Shown: piece after piece, positions 46,169-58,312 of the stretch | Layout of the letters: each line of letters begins with the position of its first letter | Position numbering within the stretch: the stretch's first letter is position 1 | Assembly: GCA_001414345.1 (NCBI GenBank) | Contig: LLCB01000052.1 | Span: 62,001 to 126,000 of the forward strand | Length of the DNA: 64,000 nt | Reading direction: 5' to 3' | From: Hymenoscyphus infarciens | Taxonomy: Eukaryota > Ascomycota > Leotiomycetes > Helotiales > Helotiaceae | Position numbers and translations under genes: made by a program | The notes under the pieces: model-generated | Told to the model about the DNA's origin: nothing | What the model saw: the letters and a program-made list of their open reading frames with translations, nothing else | Databases searched by the model: none

Positions 46169-49100
46169 TCACCCACCCCTCTCCTTCACTCCAATGATCC
46201 TCTTCAACACTTCCCCAATCTTAACAAAACTAACCGGCTTCGTCAAAAAATCATCCAGCCCACACTCAACCGCCAAATCCCTATCCTTCCGACTCGCCAA
46301 TCCAGTAAGAGCAACAACGTAAGCACTTTTACCCTCGCTTAACTCCCCCTCCAATCTCCTAATCACCCTCGTAGCTTCAAACCCATCCATCTCCGGCATC
46401 GAAATATCCATAAAAATGACATCAAACTTCCTCAGACTAATATCCGGATTATCGAGAGCTGATTTGAAGACATCTACTGCTTCGATTCCGTTCCTGGCTG
46501 TGGCGATGGTGTCCATTTTTCGTTTTTGGAGGTATCGTTTTAGGAGTTGGAGGTTGACTACGTTGTCGTCTACTGCGAGGATATGAAGGCTTGTAGGGGG
46601 GGTTTCAAGTGTAGCGGGAGTAGGGTTGACGATTTTTGGAATAGTAATCGGTGCCCTAGCAGGTGTGTGGCTTTCGTTTTGTGCTTGTCGTTTAGGTGGA
46701 AGAGCAAGCGACACTCCATTCATGGTCGAGATGGGCTCCTTGGGTACCAATTGTGTTACAACTTCTCCATCCAAAATCACTTTAACCCCATTACTCACAG
46801 GAGGTTCCGCTACTTCAAATATCGGTGGCTGTGGAAATCCATAATCAGTAAGTTTCGTCCCGTCTAGAACTAAACGTTCCTCCGTTGACCCAAGTGGGGT
46901 CTGTGTGCCAACATCTCTGCCACGAGAAGGTTCGCTCGATGGAACATGGTCGAGAATTGCCAGGATCGCCTTGGCCAGCTTAAATGGCCCAACAGGACAA
47001 GAAATGTCTCCCGACGTTTGCTCGTCCCGGTCTTGATGTGTGAGGCAAACCATTCCCTTATGCACATACAAAACTTTGGCACAGGAGTGTTTCGAGGGCT
47101 CGTGTTCGTTCGTAATGACGAGATCCGGTTCTGCGGGCAAAGGGATGTTGACTTGTATCCCGAACCAATCTGAACAATAGCGTTCAATGCATTCCCAGAA
47201 CATGTCTTCGTGTCGAACTGATTTCCCCGGAACACGATATATTCTCACGGACATCCCTTGAGCACGCGCGCGAAGCGTTGCAATGCATTTACAGGCGTCA
47301 TCTGATATATCCAGATGATTACTAGATGAATCTAGCTCTCCGGTGTCCTCCAGTTCTTCGAGTGGTAAGGTGACCTCGATGTCTGTGCCTTTTCCTAATT
47401 CACTTCTCACTTCGATTTTCCCTCCAAGGAAATTTACAATACTCCAACTACGCAGATTAGAGTAGAGACACCTTACTTCGGAAGCTTGGAGGCACTCACA
47501 CAATTGATAAACCAAGCCCAACTCCAGGCGCAAAACTATCTTCCTGTGCGAATGGCTGATATAGCTTTCTTTGCATATACTCTGAAGACATTCCCCTTCC
47601 CGAGTCTCGGATACGTAAGCATAAAGTTTTTCCAGTGGGCTTACCGGCACAGTTCGTCCCAGATGCATTTTGAACTCTTAGTCGCACCATGATATACCCC
47701 GAGTCGGTGTACTTTTGCGCATTTCCAAATATATTCATGACAATACGCTTCAGAGCCCCTAATTTCATCAGCAATTGGGGATGTGTGTAGAAATCTATGC
47801 AACTTACCAGCATGAACTTTGAAATCCCATTTCCGGCTTTCAATGTCTATGATGATGGCCAAAGGAGTGCGTCTTTCAAGATAAGATTGAGGTTGATACG
47901 GATCCAATATTCGTTCAGGGACCGGGGTAGAAGCTGCTGCAGGGCCGCGATATTCGTTTGCAGCAATCATCCCGCTGACGATCTGTTCGCAGAGTAGTGC
48001 TAGATCTGTGACTTGAACAAGATCGTTGTAGGATTCTAGTACGAGTGAGTAGGCGGGTTATTCTGCATGAACGAGAAGCATGGGCTTACCTAGACTCTTT
48101 TCGGACTTCTCGAAAGTGTTTATTTTTGCTGATTCAAGTACATGATTGATTGTATCCTGGCAGTCGTGAGCGACAACCCCTCAAGCTGAGATAATTACTT
48201 ACCAAGAGTGTATTACCACAGGTTTGAATGGTAGATATGAGCTCAAGCTGGGAGTGATCCAAGGTCGTGTCTCGAAGAAACTCCGCGCTAGCTAGTATCC
48301 CATGCAAAGGACTTCTAAACTCGTGCGAAATACTACTAATAAAATCCCCCTTCACTTTATTAGCCGTGATTGCGTCTAGACGATTGATTTCAACCATCAC
48401 AGAATTTGTAAAAGCGGAAAGATATGATATCTCATTATCCACAGAGAAAACTGGAACCGCGGAAAGACTCCACACGAAGCAACCAGCATACCAACGATCT
48501 GAAAGATATTAGAATCGAGTTGGAAATCATACCATGGTCTGCTTACCTCCACCTGCGTCCCATAACGGCAAGAAAATAATTTGCCGGGCTTTCTTGAAGA
48601 TACTCCCTAGCATTGCAGCTTCCGCAGCTTGCTTTGTGGCGTAGCTTGGAGAGACCGACCGTTTCCGGCCTGAGGTGTTTGTTGCAAGGCTTTTTTCTTG
48701 GGACCTACAAAGCGTTCAGAAAGTCAGTATGAATTTGACAAAATGCTCATAGATCTAAAGCCGAAACCCTATCTTCAAATCAGGAAAGAACATTTGATAT
48801 TGGCGGTTATGCAATTCCCAGGTTCTCATGCGAGGATAAGCCAGCTTGAAAAATAAAAATAAAAATAGAGCATCCTAGAACCAGCTCCTTTGAACCAGTC
48901 TCCCAAATGTGTCACAACACGTCATTGGATAAAGGGCACGAAACCTCATGTTCTACAAGGAAACACGGTGAGTGGACACTTACTGCTTCTGCTCAAGAGA
49001 TGAAAAGTACCCTCCCTTATCCATGTACCAAACGTTGCCACTGGGATACGATTTGATGAACGTCTGCAATGTTTTGCTATCCAGAACTGTCGATTCGGGG

Positions 49101-50675
49101 TCCCAAGTTGCTATCTTTGCAGCAGACATGGAAAGTATTCTCGCGGGCTTGTGTTTGTGGTCTGAGCTCCGAACTGCTGATTGCGATAGAATCCTACCAC
49201 CAAATTCCTCATCTGTTGAAGACATGAGCGGGCTCAACGAATAAACTGTTGGTGATGGGCGTTTCGTCTTGCTGGAATCTTCCAATTCTTGCACTTTTTT
49301 ACCGAGATCAGTAGAGCTGTCAATATATGTATCAGTATTTCCACTATCTGAGTAATCGGATTCTGTTGGATCAAAAAATGCAACTCCTCCGACTGTAAGC
49401 TCGAGTGATCTACCAACAAACAATATATTAGCACATATTTTGCAATGGTGAACCAATCTCCAACTGCTCCTGGCTACCCGAAACAAAAACCCAAAAGAAT
49501 AAATAGATAGGCTGGTTACTCTTTTAATATCTCGGCTGCAAAATCGAGCGTTATCCGTATCTTGTCTAAAATAGACTCTTCCGTTGTGGGATCTGGAAGT
49601 GGTGGTGTGTCGGAATCTTTCATTTTATCCCGGGGCCTACCGTCCCCAGCCTCGTCCGTGGTGTCTTCAGCCTCCGGGAAGTCTTGACCTGAGGTAGCTT
49701 CAGAAGTCTTTTTTAGGAAAGTAGCGATTCCTCTGCTCATTAATGCCACACGGCGTCGTTCAGCAGCTTCCCGTTTGGATTCTAGATGTTTCATGATATT
49801 TTCTGCTTGAAAATGAAGAACTAATAAAGTCAGTTGTAATTTGAAACGACCATGTCAAGAAACCGAATACACCCACATTTTTTGTGATCCAGTGACATTT
49901 TCTCACGAGGCTTGTCGTCAAAGACAAAGAGAGACCCGATGTTGACTCCCCTCGATGTGGTAATTGGGGCTCCCGCATAAAATTTGTAGGATGCAATAGA
50001 GCCATTTACAACAGGCAAATCGGCAAATCTTTTATCTTTGGACAGGTCCGAGATGACGAATACTGGATATTCGATTTTTGGATCGTCCAAAGCAAGTGTG
50101 TTCTGCCGAAGATTAGCAGTATCCAAGAGAAACCCGATCAATCACTGTACTTCGCAAAGTCCACCTGGAGTGGGAACTGTCGAGCACCCAAACCATTTGC
50201 CATCTTGAATTAGCTCATCATCATCGGCTCCGGCTGTCCGTCTTGAACCGGCAAGGAAATATTGTGTGCCTTGAAAAGAATTAATCAAATTCCAAATGCT
50301 GATTACACTTAACTAACCTCTATCAATGAGACTTATTGGCACATATTTTGGTCAGCAAGGGGTTTGGGGAGCAAGAGGTTTGGGGTAGGTCTTGGAGCTA
50401 CTTCAACTCACCTAACCATGGCATGTTTTCCACGGAGTCTCCAAACCACCGTTTCCACATAAGCGTCAAGAGCTCCATCATTGTTGAGACTCTCGTTGAA
50501 CCCCTCTTTGGAAGAAGACTTGGTGAACTGATAAGGCGAGAAAAATCTTTTGGATAGTCAGTATTTGAATTTTGAACGAGGGGGGATGAATGACGTACCG
50601 GCGCAGCTCCAAGGCTCGCCTGCTCTCGGTCATGTCCCGAAGAGTCTCAGACTTTGGATCAATGTTACGCATCAT
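46169..50675 (-). CDS. Hybrid histidine kinase: GAF, HisKA, HATPase, receiver
   Basis: Cytosolic two-component sensor feeding a phosphorelay. Thirteen exons close in phase: 50675-50599, 50546-50412, 50331-50318, 50269-50151, 50102-49877, 49805-49520, 49409-48984, 48704-48547, 48498-48203, 48156-48090, 48035-47808, 47758-47500, 47447-46169; 1189 residues. The N-terminus (RELRRFF region) leads to a GAF domain: AMVSLIDRGTQYFLAG, GGLCENTLAL, VISDLSKDKRF, FYAGAPITTSRGVNIGSL. The H-box is SHEFRSPLHGILASAEFL with the phospho-acceptor His about residue 539. ATPase: N-box KRIVMNIFGNAQKYTDSG, G1 DSGRGMSSEYM, G2 GVGLGLSIV. The receiver at about 1055-1180 has ILAVDDN, IFMDISMPEMDG (Asp about 1111) and FLTKPVS (Lys about 1167). 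No membrane helix. Exon 3 is only 14 nt. Confidence 0.95.
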
Positions 50676-51700
50676 GGTGTCTCGAGGTTGTTTTGTGTCG
50701 AGGGGAAGGAAATTAATTTTGCGTTCCTACATTGGTTGGTAAAAAGCAAGTTGGAAGTCCGAATTCCTGGTTTGAAGGTTTGGCCGCCACAGTGGGGCAG
50801 ACGGTCGTGATGGGATCCACCACGACATTAGGTTGATACACTACAGGTGAATCACGGAGCCGTCAATTTTACAGGTGTACCTAGGTAGGTTCCTAGGAGG
50901 CTCATAGACCAGTTTCATTGGTCAGGAGATAATTAGCGTGCATATTAGGCAAGGTCAATAAGAATCTAGATCCTCAACTTTTGAAGCTAAACCTTATGGA
51001 TTGACCATGAAATTCCCGCCGAGTAGAGGTAGTCTCATGTCATATCCTGCCGGCTTGTCTAGCTAGATATGGAGCTTGGGTTAACACTCCACATGGGAGT
51101 AATTCGAGTCCGGTACACGGGCCACAATTACACCCAAAAACCGGCCTTGTATTTCTCCTACGTGGAGGTTGTTCTAGGCAAAGTCTTCAGTATATCCTAG
51201 CAAAACCCGTGTAAAAGATAAGCACCAAAACAACAACATGAGGAAATACAATGGAGACAACGGTTCCGCCCATACGAGGGTGCCTTGATACAGCAGTGAT
51301 TTTTCATGGTTTGGTATCCATCACTTGACAGAACACAAACATGAACCATGCCATTCAACATATCTCCTTTGGGCTTGACTTTTGGCTCTCTGAATATTCA
51401 ACGAGTATTTTGATTGACACCCAAGTACTGTACAGGGATTGCGGTATCTATCAACGCAATCCCGATCTTGTTGATTGATGAATCCAGGAGCTTCCTCTTT
51501 CGCTTCCATCTTCAAAAATCGGGGGGTCTGTTGATAAGCCCTTTTGACCAAACGCCAATATTTTGAAAAGACGCACATCGATCCCTCTCTAACCCGACCA
51601 GATGAAACATTTCGCGAATCGCTATCAGAAGACAAGCCGGTCGCAAGGTGTAATTCGTCCCATATGTACAATGCTTCCACCCCCAAGAATCCCCCTTCAT
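50676..51700. other. Spacer between the kinase promoter and the B12 subunit gene
   Basis: About 1 kb with no recognised gene; 50820-51240 has no long open frames. Confidence 0.5.
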
Positions 51701-52131
51701 CTAGTGGTGTCCCTCGCCACGTCCCCCTTCTGCGTGTGCGTGATCGTCCTTTAAGAACATGTACTCGTATCCGCAGTATGCCGCGAATGCCACTGTCGCG
51801 ATGCCCAATCCGGGGAAGGCGCTCTTAAATCGGTTGAATCGAGTGAAGGGACCAGAATATCTCCATGCTTCTCTATAACCTCCCAATTAGCATCAGTCAC
51901 CTTTGACTAGCGCCAAGATGATCGTGCCTACCTCCTCGCCCACGGGTCGTTTGCTGGAGAGCCAGTGGCAGCTACGAAGGCTTTGGGATCGAAACCAGTG
52001 AGGTTTGCCCGAGGGGCTCTGCGGATGCTGCGCGAGGGATTGTCAGTATTACTGAGATAGTCCAAAAAAAGAATCCAAAAATGAATATATCCCCAAGGTA
52101 TCAATTGGGGCACATACTGTGTGAATTGCAT
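51701..52131 (-). CDS. NADH:ubiquinone oxidoreductase B12 subunit (NDUFB3 homolog)
   Basis: Accessory subunit of mitochondrial complex I in the inner membrane. Three exons, 52131-52118, 52027-51932 and 51872-51701, join in phase to give 93 residues. The first coding exon is 14 nt (MQFT plus two bases). The protein has FDPKAFVAATGSPANDPWAR, REAWRYSGPFTRFNRFKSAF, one membrane helix (FPGLGIATVAFAAYCGYEYM) and a His-rich end (DDHAHAEGGRGEGHH). These match the fungal B12 family in length and order. It is divergent from the CAF1 gene with 406 bases between the two starts. Confidence 0.93.
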
Positions 52132-52537
52132 GGTGACGACTCTGAGATGTCGCAAGGCTGTGTTGATTGAGGAAAGTGTCTTGAAGCTCCAGAGGCACCA
52201 GAGCCCAAGGTATCCAAAAGCTTGGCGGGCTAAACCTTAAATGCCGTAAGCGAATCGCGAGATCGAAGGCCAAATGGAAACCAATCACTGCAGAGGAGAG
52301 CAAGACCAGCAAGTGGCATCAACAGCATCAACACCGCAACCAAATTCAAAACGGAAATCTTCTGCGACGACTTCACGAACTCAACCTCAAAATCCATCTC
52401 CAAGAATCAAATTTAGCCCATCGAGCACACCCCAAATCCATCTACACTCGCACGCTCCTAAGGTCACGCAGCGCCTATGAAAACCGTATACCTTCCTCGA
52501 CCATTCCGGACTAGCATACATAGCACACTGAATCAAA
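52132..52537. promoter_or_regulatory. Shared divergent promoter region of the B12 subunit and CAF1 genes
   Basis: 406 bases separate two housekeeping starts facing away from each other. The stretch 52280-52460 is rich in C and A with AACCTCAAAAC-like runs. No specific factor site is claimed; the promoter role follows from position. Confidence 0.6.
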
Positions 52538-54041
52538 ATGGCTCCGGGGATGCAACGCTTCGGCGGCGCGCCCAATAATCTCGCCCATTACCAGCAGCAA
52601 TATCCGAGTCACTCTCAAGGTCATACGCCAGGTCTCCCTCCACCCTCCCTCGGCAATCCTAGCTTCATGAATGCCAATTCCATGAGCAACCCCTTCGCAG
52701 TGAACGGCAATGCTTTGGGCGTAGGAAACTTTGGTGGCTCTGGCTTAGGAATGCCCGGCGGAATCGGTCTGGCAAGCCAGGAAGCACAGAGGAGTTTCGC
52801 CGGCGCGTCAGTACACCAACAAGGACACAACGGTATGGGTGAACACGGCGCGAGAGGTGTTGCGAATAAGGGCAGGATACGAGAGGTGTGGAAGAACAAT
52901 CTGCAAGAGGAGATGGGGAATCTGCGAAACTTGGTGGCCAAGTATCCATATATTGCAATGGTGAGAATGGGTTGCCCAACCAGGAGAGAACCCCAATTGA
53001 CTGACACACTACCAGGACACTGAGTTTCCAGGTGTTGTAGCGCGGCCGATGGGAGCTTTCAATGGCAAAAGTGACTATCATTACCAGTGTCTTCGATGTA
53101 ATGTGGATTTATTAAAGATCATTCAACTCGGCATCACATTGTTCAACGAAGACGGCGAGTCGCCTCCAGCAACAATGGACCCAAATGATTTGCCAGTCCC
53201 TGGTCGAAAATACGGCTCGAACCAACAATTACCACATACCTGGCAGTTCAATTTCAAGTTCTCCTTACAAGACGACATGTACTCGCAAGCCTCGATCGAG
53301 GCCCTCCAATCAGCTCAAGTTGAATTCGATAGGCTCGATAAAGAGGGAATTGACCCCTTCGACTTTGGTGCTCTTTTAATTAGCTCGGGTTTGGTTTGTG
53401 ACGAAGATGTTCGATGGATATCATTTCACGGCGGCTACGATTTCGGATATCTTGCCAAAGTACTTCTCCGACTACCACTACCAGACGACGAAGCGGAATT
53501 TGACAAACTCATGAAGAAGTTCTTTCCTAGTATCTACGACATCAAATATTTGATGAAGTACGCTATCAGAGAACACGGCCAAGGCCGAATGACTGTTCCT
53601 TCAGAAGGCCAAGCGGTTTTAACAGCCTTCGAAGTGAAGCAAGGACTTGAGAGTCTGGCTGATTCTTTCAAGATCAAGCGACTGGGTCAAGCACATCAAG
53701 CTGGCTCAGACTCGTTGTTGACGGGTAAGGCTTTCTTCAAGATGAGGGATAAGATCTTCAAGGGGGAACTCATCGATGATCATATTGGAAAGGTTTGGGG
53801 ATTGGGATTACCGGATCATGGCGCCCCTCCTCAGGCTCATTCAACTCCACAACATACATACAATCAACTCCAGGAAAACACTACACCACAGCAGAATGGA
53901 ACTAGTTATACAAATGGCACTCCAAGCACGCCAAATACCGGTAACGCAGGTTTGGTCGCAACCCCATCGCATACCAACAATGGAGGAGGGCCCATAACAC
54001 CGGGAGGTGCCTTTGGTGCTTTCTCATATGGTGGCAAGTAG
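52538..54041 (+). CDS. CCR4-NOT complex deadenylase CAF1/POP2
   Basis: Poly(A)-shortening 3'-5' exonuclease (DEDD family) of the CCR4-NOT complex. Two exons, 52538-52960 and 53016-54041, give 482 residues; the intron follows YIAM and precedes DTEFPGVVARP. The first 110 residues are a Gln/Gly/Asn-rich low-complexity extension seen in filamentous fungal POP2. The nuclease core has the first acidic pair in DTEFPG (about residues 142 and 144), CLRCNVDLLKIIQLGITL, TWQFNFKFSLQDDMYSQASI, the third acid in FHGGYDFGYLAK and the fourth in HQAGSDSLLTGKAFFKM. The end is Thr/Asn/Gly-rich. No lesion is seen. It lies divergent from the complex I gene. Confidence 0.96.
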
Positions 54042-54739
54042 AGAAAAGAGAATATTGCATTTCTTTTTTCTTTGGGAAGCGGAAAAAGTACTAGTTGGTT
54101 GGCTGGTCGTTGGGTGCTTTTTATCTGCCTCAATGCTGATACTGGAGTTTGGACCGGGCGCGACCTTGAATGGACTGGACTGGGCTAGCACGGGGAGTTT
54201 GTGCAATAGGTTTGATTCTTTGCTCATGTGTACATTACTGAGAACATAGAACCACTACTTAAAAATGGTACTATCATAAGTTCTTCAACTAATCCTTGCT
54301 TTCGTTGGTGCGTGGTGATGGCGCCAAGATACTTCAAGTGCTTAAACCCGATGTACCTGAACAGATAACTCCGAAGATTCGGCCCAGTTTGAAGTGGGGT
54401 GACCAAAATACGTCATGCGGGGTATATACTTTTCAAATGCAAGCGTTGGACAGGTTTATTATGTGGAAGTATGAACTTATTTTGGAGCTGATCACTGTTG
54501 ATTTTGCATCATCAATCGGGCGAAGGAAAAAGAAAAAGTCTTGTCGGGATACAAATCGGAACTGAAGCCCCTCTTGATTGAATCATACACTGTATCTCGT
54601 CAGTTCAGCTATTAACACCACTTGTGTATTTCACCTACCTATATAAACCTCGATTCAACCCCCCCTTTAAAAACATCACCACCTAAACCACTGCTCATCA
54701 AACCAAACCAAACCACAAGCCCCCATACCAACATTCACA
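54042..54739. other. Spacer downstream of CAF1
   Basis: 3' flank of CAF1 and 5' leader of the next gene, with CCAAACCAAACCACAAGCC-like C/A-rich bases just upstream of 54740. No gene recognised. Confidence 0.5.
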
Positions 54740-55755
54740 ATGCCCAAAATCCTCCTCCTCGGCGGCCACGGAAAGGTGTCTCTGTTAATGACACCCAAAA
54801 TCCTCGCGCGAAGCTGGAACCTCACATCTCTCATCCGGGACCCAGCGCAGAAAGCAGAGATTCTGGAGTTGGGCAAGGATCAACCGGGAAAGCTGGATGT
54901 GGTTGTTGAGAGTCTGGAGGTTAAGGGTGTGGAGGATGCTGGGAGGATACTTGATAATGCGAAGCCGGATTGGGTTGTTTGGAGTGCTGGTATGTTTGAC
55001 CTTTTTGTTTTTGTTTTCGTTTTTGTTTTTGAAATTGGGGGGTGGAGGGCGGAGGGGGAGAGGGAAGGAGCTTCTCTATTGGGGATGGAACGAGGTCCAC
55101 GCCTTGAATGAATTTCATTCCCAGAAACATCCGTCGTACTGCGCGACAGAGAGGAGGGGAAAATGGATTTTGGTATAAATCACTAACAAATCTTCCTACA
55201 GGCGCAGGAGGCAAAGGCGGCGCTCCCCTAACAAAAGCCATAGACCGCGACTCGTGTATCTCCTTCATCCGCGCATCCCTTGCTCGTCCCTCCATCACCA
55301 AATTCCTCCTCGTCTCCGCGCTCCTCTCCCGTCGAAACCGTGCCGCTTGGTGGAACGACGACGACTGGGCTACAGTGACAAAGACTAACACCCAGATCAT
55401 GCCCGTCTACCACAAAGCCAAGTTGGCAGCTGATGAGGTCCTCACTGTTGAGGGGAAGCAGAGAAAGGATTTTGGATGGATTTGTTTGAGGCCGGGGAAT
55501 TTAAGTGATGAGAAAGAAACTGGGAAGGTGGTCATTGGGAAGACGCCTGCGAGGGGACAGGTTACTAGAGGGGATGTTGCGGAGGTTGGGGTTAGATTGC
55601 TTGAGAAGGAGGGGGTGAGGGGGTGGTTTGATTTGTTGCAGGGCGAGAGGGAGATAGGAGAGGAGGTTGAGAGGGTGCTGAAGGAGGGCCAGGATAGTGT
55701 TGAGGGGGAGGATGAGGGGGTTATGAAGGATAATATTGGGAAGTATGAGGATTGA
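54740..55755 (+). CDS. NAD(P)H-binding protein (atypical SDR, NmrA/YwnB-like)
   Basis: Two exons, 54740-54989 and 55202-55755, join in phase to 267 residues. The Rossmann start KILLLGGHGKVSLLMTPKIL is followed by LTSLIRDPAQKAEI and WVVWSAGAGGKGGAPLT. Then come IDRDSCISFIRAS, KFLLVSAL, YHKAKLAADEVL (the YxxxK of SDRs, here with YHKAK) and WICLRPGNLSDEKETG with GQVTRGDVAEVGVRLL. This order fits NAD(P)-binding proteins that act as redox sensors or as reductases; the substrate is unknown. The 212-nt intron holds a (TTTTTG)n run at 55003-55030 and is long for this window. Confidence 0.85.
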
Positions 55756-55868
55756 TTGATTGAGCTATCTTTTTGGAAGAGCTTTCCTATTTACAATGGG
55801 TATATTTGTGGTGTATGTGCTGTAATTCCAATTTATTAAAAATCAGATTACTTTGGTGTTTGAGCTTT

Positions 55869-56874
55869 TCATAGCTTTGATTTCAAATCGTCCTTTGGGG
55901 GGAGGATTGCGATATCTTGCCATGGTAGGCCTAGATATTCCCACATGAAATGAAACCTGTAATATTGTCAGTAACTCGCGCTTCAACTCCATAAAAGAGG
56001 TGGGACTTGCCTATCACTGCCGAAAAATGGTTCTTCCTGTCCCTTGTCATTGCGAACCCACATCCTAAATCCCATCAGTAAAGTATTTCCAACAGATTCC
56101 GCTTTTAAATTCGAGATCCAAAAAACCAAAATAAGATCAAAACAGAAGTTAGGAAAAACTAAACGTACCAAGGGGCCCCAAAGGCACCTAACTTCAATAC
56201 TTTCGCAGTATTCGCAACCAACAAGTCCTTCCAAATCTTCTCCCCAGCCTTACTCAAGATCTCCTCGACCTGCTCCTCGGAATACAACTTACTGTTCAAA
56301 AGAACACCCTTCAATAAATCAATCTTGGTGATGTCGATTTGATTTGGTGGGGTCCAAAGCTTTTGGTAGAATAAGAGGAATGTCTTTTCAAAGAGTTCTG
56401 AGGGGTACGCGGACTTGATGAAGGTGAGGGCTCTTTGTGGCTGGTTTTATATGTTAGCTTTGGAAATGATATGAAGGTGAGAGTGAGAGGAAAGTGAGTT
56501 TGAACTTACAAGTAAAGTCAAGGGAGGAAAGAAAGAAGGTGGTTCAATGCTCAAGCCTCCATGGTATTTTCTTGCGCGAACCATGTCGAACTTTCCATAG
56601 TTGGCTTTTGCGGGGAGAGACCACGGGGGTTGATTTCCAGAGCCGACATTGATACCGCCGAGAAAGATTGGGTGGAATCTATGAGTATGTAAGTAAGTAT
56701 ATTTCTCATTGGTGGTGAGTACAGGTTTATAGGGAGCTGTGATTGGATTGGTTGTTCTTACTCGACCGTTACATTGTGAGCTGCTAGGCGTTCTCTTTGC
56801 TTGCGGAGGTAGACAAGGGTGAGGTAGCCGTAGAACGAGGCAATATCGATATAGCAATCGATATGACCTGCCAT
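55869..56874 (-). CDS. Glutathione S-transferase kappa (DsbA-like thioredoxin fold)
   Basis: Mitochondrial or peroxisomal glutathione transferase/isomerase class. Five exons, 56874-56762, 56678-56510, 56440-56169, 56064-56011 and 55956-55869, give 231 residues. Motifs in order: IDCYIDIASFYGYLTLVYL (start of the thioredoxin fold, with Ser before the helix), PIFLGGINVGSGNQPPWSLP, KANYGKFDMVRARKYHGG, EPPSFFPPLTLLPQRAL, GAFGAPWMWV and EEPFFGSDRFHFMWEYLGL. Length and order are typical. The last intron begins with GC (GCAAGT) instead of GT, supported by the clean FFGSDR-FHF join. The catalytic region and substrate-binding loop look intact. Confidence 0.95.
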
Positions 56875-57273
56875 CTTGACTTTGTTGGTCTTCAACGTCT
56901 CAGCAGTACGAGTATTATGTGATGATACGTGGTGATTGCGTCTTATGAGGCTGCGTTGAACCTTGAGTGGCCGAGGTTTCAGGTCAACTATTCATGATCA
57001 TCAATCATGAGAGTTGTAGTAATATTGTAAAAAGAAAGGGAAGAGATGGTGAGTTAGCTACCACCTTGTTGGTGTTTTCGTGATGGCGAAGTTGCCGAGG
57101 TCCTTTTTATCCTTGTTTGAGAGGATCAGTAAACATTTCCTTCAAATCTACATCAACCTCACTTTCACAAGTACACCAGACTCTTGAATTAAGGAGCCGA
57201 AGGACTCCCGAGAGAATGATATTTGAAACTATCCTTTTCACTTGGCCGCCTTGAAGCTCCGGCATCAAACATC
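56875..57273. other. Divergent spacer between GST kappa and the SDR gene
   Basis: About 400 bases; probable shared upstream region of both genes. No motif is singled out. Confidence 0.45.
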
Positions 57274-58312
57274 ATGGCATCCAATCAACAAGTCGCCCTG
57301 GTCATTGGAGCCTCAAGAGGCATTGGCAGGCAGGTTGCAATTGATCTCTCAAAGAATGGATATTCAGGTACGTACTTGTCCTCGTTCTCAGGAGAAGCTC
57401 TACTAATAAACAATTACAGTTGTGGTAGCAGCGAAATCTACGAGCGATGCGAACGCGACGAAACCATTCCCTCCCGATCCAAACTCGCAACTATCCACCA
57501 TTAGCACCGTCGAGCGCGAAATTCGAGAGGCTGGGGGCACAGCGACTGCTATAGCTGTGGATACAAGGGATTTTGAGAGCGTGCAAAAGCTTGTGGATGA
57601 GACCGTCAAGATTTACGGACATATTGATGTCCTCATCTACAATTCTGGGGCAATTTGGTGGGCATCCGTCGAGAATACACCCATGAAGCGCTTTCAGCTC
57701 ATGCAACGCATCAACATCGAGGGGCTTTACGGCACTATCCAGGCATGCCTACCACATTTCAAGAACAATGATTGGAAAGCTCGGATTATCGTGGTTAGCC
57801 CGCCCATATACTCTCGGTTCTTAAGAGGAAAAACTGCATATGCAATGGGAAAGGTCGGAATGAGCGTTCTGACTAAAGGGTTGGCCATGGATTTCGAGCG
57901 AGAAGGTAGAAAAGATATGGCTATCACCAGTATCTGGCCCGCTTCGGTATGTTCATATGCGACCTTCCAGATTGTCAGCTAACTCGAGTAGTCAATTCAA
58001 TCTGCAGCCACCGCTTCAATGACCAAAACGGACCCCGAGTCCATTAAAGATCTTCGAAAAGCTTCCATATATTCCGATGCCATTCTAGCAATGCTCCGGG
58101 CACCGATAAAGGATGTCAATGGATTGTTGGACCTCGACGAGGATTTCTTGCGCAAACACGAAGGTATTACGGACTTTTCGAAATATTCTGTTGTTGAAGG
58201 AGTGACCCCAAGGAGAATTATGCCGGCGCAATTTCCTGATCTTACCGTTGCTGAGCAGGCAGATGAAGGCAAAAGGACCGATAGCTTGAAACTGAGAGCT
58301 TCAAAGCTTTGA
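57274..58312 (+). CDS. Short-chain dehydrogenase (HSDL2-like)
   Basis: Three exons, 57274-57367, 57420-57946 and 57992-58312, join in phase to give 313 residues. The cofactor motif VALVIGASRGIGRQVAIDLS is at the N-terminus. It is followed by the insert TKPFPPDPNSQLSTI typical of the HSDL2-like branch, VDTRDFESVQKLVDE, LIYNSGAIWWAS, IIVVSPPIYSRFLRGKTAYA with YAMGK as the catalytic YxxxK, and a C-terminal region KASIYSDAILAML. Oxidoreductase acting on a fatty or small carbonyl substrate in peroxisome or mitochondrion is likely by family; the substrate is not known. No lesion was found. Confidence 0.93.

Noticed and set aside
50142..50147. In-frame TGA in the histidine kinase that looked like a pseudogene lesion
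   Set aside because: A 48-nt intron (GTACAG...GCTAAT...CGGCAG, 50150-50103) removes it and restores GGLCENTLAL; every other exon also closes in phase.
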